From positions 1 through 11,830 of the forward strand of contig JBDRLV010000031.1 of the NCBI GenBank assembly GCA_043812755.1: a stretch of DNA of 11,830 nucleotides, in the 5' to 3' direction. The translations under genes were made by a program, and so were the position numbers. Positions 1 to 6,000 of this stretch are shown piece by piece. A model generated the notes under the pieces. That model was not told where the DNA came from, ran no database searches, and saw only the letters and a program-made list of their open reading frames with translations. The DNA is from JBDRLV01 sp043812755 (GTDB lineage Bacteria > Patescibacteriota > Patescibacteriia > UBA9934 > GWF2-40-263). Positions within the stretch are counted from its first letter, which is position 1, and each line of letters begins with the position of its first letter.

Positions 1-132
1 TTTTTTTGGCATGGAAGTGGTTTTAGAATAATTTGATTAAAAATATAGATTATTTGTTTTGATTTATTAATATACCAAAGAAAGAAACATTAAGATAAGG
101 AATTCAAATTAATTGTATTTCATTACTAAATC

Positions 133-161
133 TTGACAATCAATCTGGGTCGAAGTTAAGA
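133..161 (+). promoter_or_regulatory. Possible promoter for the HD-domain gene (good -35, poor -10)
   Basis: A perfect TTGACA lies at 133-138. With a 17-bp spacer the -10 would be TTAAGA at 156-161, which matches the TATAAT consensus poorly. TAAGAA one base further on is no better. The position, about 35 bases before the start codon, suits a promoter, but the weak -10 leaves the call tentative. Confidence 0.25.
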
Positions 162-177
162 AGTAAAGAGAACAAAT

Positions 178-191
178 TTTTCACGTGAAAA
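178..191. promoter_or_regulatory. 14-bp perfect palindrome just before the HD-gene start
   Basis: TTTTCACGTGAAAA is a perfect inverted repeat without a spacer, ending three bases before the ATG at 195. With no loop it cannot form a normal RNA hairpin, so if it is functional a dimeric DNA-binding protein is the likelier reader. It occupies the place where a Shine-Dalgarno sequence would be, and no AGGAGG-like motif is present there. It could be chance in AT-rich DNA. Confidence 0.3.
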
Positions 192-194
192 GTT

Positions 195-857
195 ATGAAT
201 AATACCGAAGTAATTTCAAAAGTAACAGAAATAGTTAAAAAAGAGCTAGGTTTAGAAGGAAGTGGCCATGATTGGTGGCATATATTTCGAGTTCATAATC
301 TAGCAAAGTCAATTGCATGTTCTGAAGAATGCAATCATTTTATTGTTGAATTAGCCGCACTATTACATGATATAGCAGATTGGAAGATGAATGATGGCAA
401 TGAGGAAATTGGGCCAAGCAAAGCAAGGCAGATACTAATTGATCTTGAAGTCGATGAAGAACTAGCAGATCTTGTATATAATATAATTAAGGATATCTCA
501 TTTAAAGGAGCTGAAAATACCAATCCAAAGACAATTGAGGCTCAAATTGTCCAGGATGCAGATAGATTGGATGCAATCGGTGCAGTTGGAATTGCACGAA
601 CATTTGCTTATGGAGGCTTTAAGCATAGACTTATCCATAATCCAGAAATAAACCCACAGTTAAACATGAATCGTGATCAATATTTGAAAAATGAAGGGTC
701 TACAATCAATCATTTTTACGAAAAATTATTATTACTAAAGGATTTAATGAATACTGAAACTGGACGCAGAAGCGCAGAGTCACGACATTTGTATATGGAA
801 AATTATTTAAACCAGTTTTATTCTGAATGGAATGGTGAGGATATAATTGGGAGATGA
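195..857 (+). CDS. HD-domain metal-dependent phosphohydrolase, YpgQ/YedJ-like
   Basis: The 220-aa protein has the full HD signature: H29 in GHDWWHIFRVHNLA, the H58-D59 doublet in LLHDIADWK, and a distal acidic motif QDADRLDAIGAVGIARTF (residues 120-137, with D121/D123 as probable metal ligands). This spacing and the DADRLDAIGA block match the YpgQ/YedJ branch of the HD superfamily. Bacillus YpgQ is known as a metal-dependent nucleotide pyrophosphohydrolase, so a role in hydrolysing nucleotides in the cytoplasm is plausible, but the substrate cannot be read from sequence. There is no signal peptide or membrane segment, and the length is normal for the family. The ATG at 195 places the first conserved motif at residue 24. 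It ends in TGA only eight bases before a tRNA-like gene and may be co-transcribed with it. Family assignment is firm; substrate is not. Confidence 0.9.
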   Translation: MNNTEVISKVTEIVKKELGLEGSGHDWWHIFRVHNLAKSIACSEECNHFIVELAALLHDIADWKMNDGNEEIGPSKARQILIDLEVDEELADLVYNIIKDISFKGAENTNPKTIEAQIVQDADRLDAIGAVGIARTFAYGGFKHRLIHNPEINPQLNMNRDQYLKNEGSTINHFYEKLLLLKDLMNTETGRRSAESRHLYMENYLNQFYSEWNGEDIIGR

Positions 858-882
858 AAATGTACCGGCCTGTAGCTCAGCT

Positions 883-912
883 TCCGCCAAAGGCGGACCC
901 GCCTCTGGCGGG
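883..912 (+). repeat. 30-nt double-hairpin insert in the tRNA D-loop
   Basis: Two 15-nt hairpins abut without a spacer: TCCGCC-AAA-GGCGGA (883-897) and CCCGCC-TCT-GGCGGG (898-912). Each has a perfect 6-bp stem and a 3-nt loop. It is about 77% G+C in an AT-rich region. It sits between tRNA positions 17 and 18, just before the G18-G19 pair (913-914). Flanking bases do not allow the insert to be slid left or right, and no target-site duplication is visible. No further copy was seen in the window apart from the related insert at 952-981. It resembles small mobile palindromic elements in general design. Confidence 0.8.
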
Positions 913-951
913 GGTTAGAGCACCTGCTTTGCAAGCAGGGGGTCAAGAGTT

Positions 952-981
952 TCAGCCAAAGGCTGACCAGCCTATAGCTGG
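952..981 (+). repeat. 30-nt double-hairpin insert in the tRNA T-loop
   Basis: This insert has the same architecture and length as the D-loop insert: TCAGCC-AAA-GGCTGA (952-966) followed by CCAGCC-TAT-AGCTGG (967-981). The first stem has six perfect pairs; the second has five plus a C972/A976 mismatch next to the loop. It lies between T54-T55 (950-951) and C56 (982). Compared with the insert at 883-912, one C:G pair in each hairpin is replaced by A:T, so pairing is kept. Removing it restores TTCGAAT. Confidence 0.8.
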
Positions 982-1002
982 CGAATCTCCTCATGTCCAC
1001 CA

Positions 1003-1094
1003 CGTGAAACGAAATATACTGATTTATGTCTACACTGGCGTAGCCAAAAATGTAATGTGTGGATAAAGTATTAATTAAATCCGAATAATTTATT
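1003..1094. other. Short AT-rich spacer between tRNA and terminator
   Basis: No gene is supported. The only structure seen is a weak 4-bp hairpin with loop GTA at 1036-1046 (TGGC/GCCA). The stretch is probably the trailer of the HD/tRNA transcript leading to the terminator at 1095. Confidence 0.5.
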
Positions 1095-1121
1095 AATTGG
1101 ACGCTGTTGTCCAATTTTTTT
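1095..1121 (+). terminator. Rho-independent terminator after the HD/tRNA unit
   Basis: AATTGGAC (1095-1102) and GTCCAATT (1109-1116) form a perfect 8-bp stem with loop GCTGTT, and the T-run continues to 1121 for seven T in all. The T-run is on the plus-strand side, so it ends rightward transcription from the HD gene and the tRNA. It separates that unit from the surface-protein operon. Confidence 0.85.
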
Positions 1122-1142
1122 GTTCAAAACACAATATTTGCT

Positions 1143-1179
1143 CAATCAATTTTGCTAATCTTAGCATAATAATTGATTG
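1143..1179. promoter_or_regulatory. Nested palindrome overlapping the surface-operon promoter
   Basis: An outer 9-bp inverted repeat, CAATCAATT (1143-1151) and AATTGATTG (1171-1179), encloses an inner 6-bp inverted repeat, TGCTAA (1153-1158) and TTAGCA (1161-1166). The right outer arm covers the first three bases of the -35 hexamer (1177-1182). The position suits an operator that controls access of RNA polymerase to the promoter. There is no T-run after it, so it is not a terminator. Binding by a regulator is inference. Confidence 0.5.
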
Positions 1180-1205
1180 ACTAAACCCCCATTTTGTGAT
1201 ATAAT
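1177..1205 (+). promoter_or_regulatory. Strong sigma-70-type promoter of the surface-protein operon
   Basis: TTGACT (1177-1182) is separated by exactly 17 bp from a perfect TATAAT (1200-1205), which is preceded by an extended -10 TG (1197-1198). Transcription should start near 1212, about 23 bases before the ATG at 1235. It is the only convincing promoter seen before the four tightly packed genes that follow. Confidence 0.8.
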
Positions 1206-1234
1206 ATATATAGTAATTATTAGTAGTTGGGTTT

Positions 1235-2149
1235 ATGAAGCGAGAAGTCGTGGTCATTGCATTTGTGGGGGTTTTTATTTTGAATCAACTTGCATTTGCA
1301 GCAATGAATTCAACAAATTATCAAATTAAATGGGATACTGTCAGTACAGGTGGTGCAGATGATATGAGTTCTGCTTCATATCAGCTTCGCGCAACTGGAG
1401 GTAATCAAGCAGCAGGAGCTAGTGAATCAGCAACTTACCAAATGAGCGCTGGTTATCGTGCTGGAATTTATGATCAGGTAATCAGAATGGATATTTACAT
1501 TCAAAACAAAGCAACCGGCGTTGTAGCAACTGGAATTAGTGGCGCTACTGTGACAGTTGATCCCTCTGGTTTTTCAGTAGATGAATTTGTGATTATTGTG
1601 CAAGATGATGGACTTTCACAAATTACTGGGATTGGTCAAATTATCTCACTTGGAGTTGATTCAATAACACTTGATGAACTGAAGTATGGCTCAAGTGCAC
1701 CTGTGATTGATGGAACAAATGATTATGTTTATCACCTTAACAGTTCTTCGCTAAATCTAGGCGAAATACTTGTTGGAACACCAGGATACGGAGTAATTGG
1801 GCTAAATGCAACAGCAGATATTACAAATGGCTATACTGTTCAGCTTTATGAGGATGGAAATTTTAGAAGAGGTGGTAGTTCAGCAGTAACAATTGATGAT
1901 GTTTTTGATGGGCAGGTTAGTGCAGTTTGGGAAGAATATGGTGCTATTTCATCGGATACTACTTTGGCAAATTCAACCTTTGATACTCAGGATTCTGCAA
2001 TTACGAGTGATTTTCAGGAAATTGTAAGCGAATCAGTTGTAAGTTTTGAAAGTAGAAATTATTTAACAATCAAGGCAGGTGCAAATGGAAACACAGCAGG
2101 AGGTGATTATGGCCATGCTTTGTCATTTATTATTTCAGGAAATTATTGA
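1235..2149 (+). CDS. Secreted beta-rich protein of unknown function, Patescibacteria style
   Basis: The 304-aa product begins with a signal peptide: KR at residues 2-3, a hydrophobic core, and probable cleavage after AFA (residue 22). Mature residues about 28-80 contain two related stretches, NYQIKWDTVSTGGADDMSSASYQL and the shorter SATYQMSAGYRAG, typical of exported proteins seen in CPR genomes. The rest is beta-rich, with a GVIGLNATADITNGYTVQLYEDG stretch and a C-terminus YGHALSFIISGNY that resembles the last strands of small secreted Ig-like surface domains. There is no C-terminal membrane segment or sorting signal, so it is probably released or held by a partner. No AGGAGG-like site precedes the ATG; the strong promoter and short leader support this start. 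It is first in the operon and ends one base before the next start. Function unknown. Confidence 0.85.
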   Translation: MKREVVVIAFVGVFILNQLAFAAMNSTNYQIKWDTVSTGGADDMSSASYQLRATGGNQAAGASESATYQMSAGYRAGIYDQVIRMDIYIQNKATGVVATGISGATVTVDPSGFSVDEFVIIVQDDGLSQITGIGQIISLGVDSITLDELKYGSSAPVIDGTNDYVYHLNSSSLNLGEILVGTPGYGVIGLNATADITNGYTVQLYEDGNFRRGGSSAVTIDDVFDGQVSAVWEEYGAISSDTTLANSTFDTQDSAITSDFQEIVSESVVSFESRNYLTIKAGANGNTAGGDYGHALSFIISGNY

Positions 2150-2150
2150 T

Positions 2151-3059
2151 ATGTGGGTATTTATTCGGAAAATTAAAGTTATTGCAATCCCAGTGATATT
2201 CTTGTCTCTTGGTTTTTTAGTACCAGTTGGAGTAAAAGCAATTGCTGTATCGCCCGCGATTATCGAGCTTTCAGCTAACCGAGCTGCCGTTGTAGAAAGT
2301 ACCTTCAAACTCATTAACACCAAAAATTTTGAACAAACTTATTACTTAAAGGCAATTAATTTTGAACAAAACGATGATTTTGGCACTCCAAAATTTTTAA
2401 ATGATGATAAAACAACAGGGTTACCAAGTTGGGTGCAATTTCCATATAGACAGATTTCAGTACCTGCAAGTACAAAAATTGATATTCCTTTTAATGTGAT
2501 AATCCCAAGCGACGTAGAGTTTGGTTCATACTGGGGTGCAGTTATGGTTTCTGATGCCCCGTATGAAATTGTTCAAACAAATGGAGTAAGTGTAAGTGCA
2601 AAAACTGCGATTTTGGTTTTCCTAACAATCGAAGGCAATACAGTTAAAAACGCAGCCCTTTTGGATTTTGTATCAGATGATGTAGGAGTGTTTAAAACAA
2701 AAGTAAATACTTCATTTCAATACAGATTACAAAATCAGGGCAATGTGTATCTTGAACCAAAAGGAGAAGTTGTTGCAAAGGACATGTTTGGGAGAGTGCT
2801 TGCTAGCGTTTCTGCAAATGAAAATGCAAACAAGTTATTACCTAAATCCACAAGAACATACGAAGGTGAAATTGCTAGTGATTCAATGTTTGTTATAGGA
2901 CCAGTAACAATATCTTTAAATCTGAATGAAAACGTTGGTGAATTTCCGATCATTGCAGAGTATTCGTTTTGGGTTGTTTCATGGGGAGCTGTTGGAATTA
3001 TTGCATTGTTGTTTTTGTTGATTGTGCTTGGAGTGATATTTAAGAAAAAAAATAAGTAA
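2151..3059 (+). CDS. Membrane-anchored DUF916/WxLIP-like surface protein
   Basis: The 302-aa protein has a signal peptide (cleavage probably after VKA, residue 30), an exported beta-sandwich region and a C-terminal transmembrane helix (about residues 275-296) followed by KKKNK, so most of it lies outside the cell. The first half runs from SPAIIELSANR through VPASTKIDIPFNVIIPSDVEFGSYWGAVMVSD, a layout like DUF916 (WxLIP peptidoglycan-binding domain). The second half (YRLQNQGNVYLEPKGEVVAKDMFGRVL) resembles the Ig-like DUF3324 part. In Firmicutes such proteins pair with WxL surface proteins. Homology is judged by eye and is moderate. I chose the ATG at 2151 rather than an upstream in-frame ATG at 2079 because it gives a proper signal peptide, avoids a 71-base overlap with the preceding gene, and has AGGA 10 bases upstream. 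Confidence 0.8.
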   Translation: MWVFIRKIKVIAIPVIFLSLGFLVPVGVKAIAVSPAIIELSANRAAVVESTFKLINTKNFEQTYYLKAINFEQNDDFGTPKFLNDDKTTGLPSWVQFPYRQISVPASTKIDIPFNVIIPSDVEFGSYWGAVMVSDAPYEIVQTNGVSVSAKTAILVFLTIEGNTVKNAALLDFVSDDVGVFKTKVNTSFQYRLQNQGNVYLEPKGEVVAKDMFGRVLASVSANENANKLLPKSTRTYEGEIASDSMFVIGPVTISLNLNENVGEFPIIAEYSFWVVSWGAVGIIALLFLLIVLGVIFKKKNK

Positions 3060-3066
3060 AACATGT

Positions 3067-6000
3067 GTGTCGAGAATTTCAAGAAAAATCTGGAGTACTG
3101 CAATAGCTGTCATTTTTTCAATGACAATTATTGTGGTAGTGCCGGCGTTTGCTTCAACAGTTACTTCAGCCAATGATTACGCATCTACTTTGCAAGCAGG
3201 CCAGAGTTCGAACCATAAAGTGATCTTTACAACTCCAAACGGAGCTACAGAAGGAGAAACAATTGCTATTGAATTTTCATCAAGTTTTGATACTTCAACG
3301 ATCACTGAAGATGACGTTGATATTTCCGATGATGGAACAGATCTAACAACAGCAACAGATTGTTCTGGAACAGAACAAGCTTCAGTTACAGTGGCAGCTG
3401 ATGCAGTAACTATTACACTTTGTGCTGGAGATGGTGGCGCAATTGCATCTGCTAGTGAAGTGATTATTGAAATAGGTACAAACGCAACATCATCAGGGAC
3501 AGGCGCAAATCAAATAACTAATCCTTCGGGCATAAGTACTCAGTACGTTTCTATTGCAGGAACTTTTAGTGATCTTGGTTCCATTGTTTTACCAATTGGT
3601 TCTGATGATAGTATTAGTATTATTGCTCACGTGACTGCATCAAGCCCACCGGACGACACAGATCGAAGAGACAGAATTGCACCAAACATTTTTAATGTAG
3701 CAGTATCAATGATTACAGGAACAAGTGCTCTTGTTACTTGGGATACTGATGAATCAGCCGATAGCAAACTTGATTATGGCGAAACTGTTGCTTATGAAAT
3801 TGGTGGCAGAATTGACACAAGTATGTCTTTTGATCATGCGATTCGCCTAATAGATTTAGAACCTGGAACAGAATATCATTTTGAAGTGCGAAGCGCAGAT
3901 TTGGCAGGAAATGAAGGAGTATCTGGTGATTACACTTTTATTACAATAGATGAAGAAGGACCACTTATATATGATGTTGAAGTTGTTGATATAACGTATA
4001 CATCAGCACGAATTACTTGGAAGACAAACGAACCAGCAGATGGTGTAGTTGAGTATGGTCTAACAGATGCTTTTGATCAGTCTTTGCTTGAAACAGAAGA
4101 CTATATAGAGGAGCACAGTTTAACTCTTACTGAATTATCACAGGGAACTCCATATTTTTTCCAGATCAAAGCAATGGATCCATCACTTAATGAAGTTGTG
4201 TCAGAGGTGTATTCATTCACAACGGAAATTAACTTAGCGCCAGCGAATGTTTCAAATCTTCAAGTGACTCCAAGTAATCAACAAAATGTTCTTACTTGGG
4301 TGAACCCTGAAGGAGATGATTTGGCTGGTGTTGTAGTGACTGTATGTACTGACGAATTTCCTGATGGGCCTTATGATACAGACTGCGAAATTGTAATGAA
4401 TGATTTTGTTGAGATATTTACGCATTCAGGACTCTCAAACGGAACAACATATTATTACGGAGTATTTGTATATGATTCTGCTTTGCAGTTTTCATCAGGA
4501 GCTTTAGGGTCTGGAACACCATATGCAGAAGATGAAGATTTTGAGTACTGCGGAAATGGGATATGTTCAGAAACAGAAAGCGCAGATTCTTGTCCAGAAG
4601 ATTGCATAATTGATGACATTGTTTGTGGAGATGGTGCTTGTACGCTTCCTGAGACAGCTGAAATTTGTCCAGCTGATTGTTCAGAGCCTGTTAATTTTTG
4701 TGGAGACAATTATTGTGCGGAAGATGAAGATATAGTTTCATGCCCTGCCGACTGTGCAGGTGATGACATTGGCTTTTGTGGCGATGGGTCATGTCTTGCA
4801 CCTGAAACATATTCAACATGTCCAGCAGACTGTACTTATTCGGATGAAGGTCCAGTATGTGGGAACAATATTTGCGAATTTTTAGAAACGCCAGATTCTT
4901 GTCCTTTGGACTGCAGAGGTGAGGTTCTTGATGAATGTGGTAATGGCGTATGTTCATTTTTAGAAAGTCCAACAAGTTGTCCTACAGATTGTACAGAAGG
5001 TGGTCCAGTGTGTGGTGATGGTTTTTGCAGTGAAACAGAAACAGAACAATCATGTCCTATTGATTGCGGGGCATATCAACCACCTGAAGATGTAACCCCA
5101 ATTACTGGCGGTGGGAGGATCCCTTCAACAGAAGTTGAGTTTTATGTAGCAAACAGGCTAATTCAGCTGATCCAAAAACAACAGACGCTTCAAGCGCTTC
5201 CTATAAAAAGCATTTACGCTCAATTGCTAGCGCGAAATATTACAAAAGAAGTGAAGCGTGTTGAATTGTTAATTGGCAGTGATCTGTATTTGATGGCTCC
5301 AAATTTTTCACAGCGTTCAGCTTATGGAAATATTCGAATGTCAGCGTTACTTGAAGATGCTTATATTGCTGATGTGAGTGCTCCTGCCTCAATTGGAAGC
5401 AATGTGCTTGCTGTGCGAATTTTCTATACTGACTCAACAATGCAATTAATCCCGTTTGTATTGAAAGTTCTTCCAGATGGTGTGGTGTTTGAAGAGCGAG
5501 ATGGTGTGCAACTGCCTGTGGCAGGTGCCACAATTACGCTTCTTGAAGCAATAGGGGATTTACAAGTTTGGGATGGTTCGCCAACAGGACAGTATAATCC
5601 TGTCAGCACTACCTCAAACGGAAAATTTTCTTGGTATGTTTACAACAACAATTATTCTGTAATGGCGCAAAAGAGTGGATACGAAGAAGTTCAAGTAATG
5701 ACTGATGTTGTAAACAATATAGTTAATCCTATTTTGAGACTTGTAGAGGTTGAAGATGAGGCTCGCGGTGAAGGGATATTTGTCCCCTTCACAGATGCAC
5801 TCACAACAATGAACAGTGCATTAAATGGTGTCAGAGCGATTCCTGAGGTTCAACAGGCTGCAAAAATTTCTGTTCCAACACTTGCAGTTGTAACAGTTGC
5901 AAGCGGAATAATGCTTGCTTTGGCCTTTGACTTCATTCCGTTCCTTCAATATATTTTCTCAGCTCCAATTCTATTTTTCTGGAGAAGGAAAAGAAAAGGA

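Larger units (their letters stand above)
1..194. other. AT-rich intergenic leader upstream of the HD-domain gene
   Basis: No gene is supported in this stretch. It starts with a run of seven T, which could be the tail of a terminator belonging to a gene left of the window, but the stem that would prove this is outside the sequence. The rest is very AT-rich. It holds a TTGACA hexamer at 133-138 and a short palindrome at 178-191, each listed separately. No RNA gene or repeat was recognised. Confidence 0.6.
866..1002 (+). tRNA. tRNA-Ala(UGC)-like gene with hairpin inserts in D-loop and T-loop
   Basis: The parts are in order: acceptor 866-872, TA 873-874, D-stem GCTC 875-878 with GAGC 918-921, anticodon stem CCTGC 923-927 with GCAGG 935-939, anticodon TGC 930-932 in loop TTTGCAA, variable loop 940-944, T-stem 945-949 with 987-991, acceptor 992-998, A999 and encoded CCA 1000-1002. 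The D-loop carries a 30-nt insert at 883-912 and the T-loop another at 952-981. Without them the D-loop is AGCTGGTTA and the T-loop TTCGAAT, both canonical, and the gene is 77 nt. The alanine identity pair G3:U70 (G868:T996) is kept. Three stem pairs are broken: C866:C998, C870:T994 and A946:C990. It may be a functional tRNA with extra arms, a precursor whose inserts are removed, or a decaying second copy. The type is clear; functionality is open. Confidence 0.8.

Noticed and set aside
883..912. The hairpins as a rho-independent terminator
   Set aside because: No T-run follows, and they lie inside an otherwise canonical tRNA.
883..981. A CRISPR-like array formed by the repeated hairpins
   Set aside because: Only two 30-nt units exist, they sit inside tRNA loops, and the sequence between them is tRNA, not spacer DNA.
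182..1009. The 9-mer CACGTGAAA occurs before the HD gene (182-190) and at the tRNA 3' end (1001-1009), as a possible attachment-site pair
   Set aside because: Nine bases is short, no integrase or element genes lie between the copies, and the enclosed HD gene looks like ordinary chromosomal content.
818..1114. Open frames on both strands across the tRNA region (minus 818-1114, plus 854-1066)
   Set aside because: They overlap the tRNA, its hairpin inserts and the terminator, and their translations are low in any recognisable motif. The RNA structure explains the region better.
2079..2150. Upstream ATG at 2079 as the start of the DUF916-like gene
   Set aside because: It would overlap the preceding gene by 71 bases and bury the signal peptide behind 24 extra residues. 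ATG 2151 fits better.
4455..4975. Minus-strand open frames opposite the Cys-rich repeats
   Set aside because: They mirror the repeat composition of the plus-strand gene and show no independent evidence.
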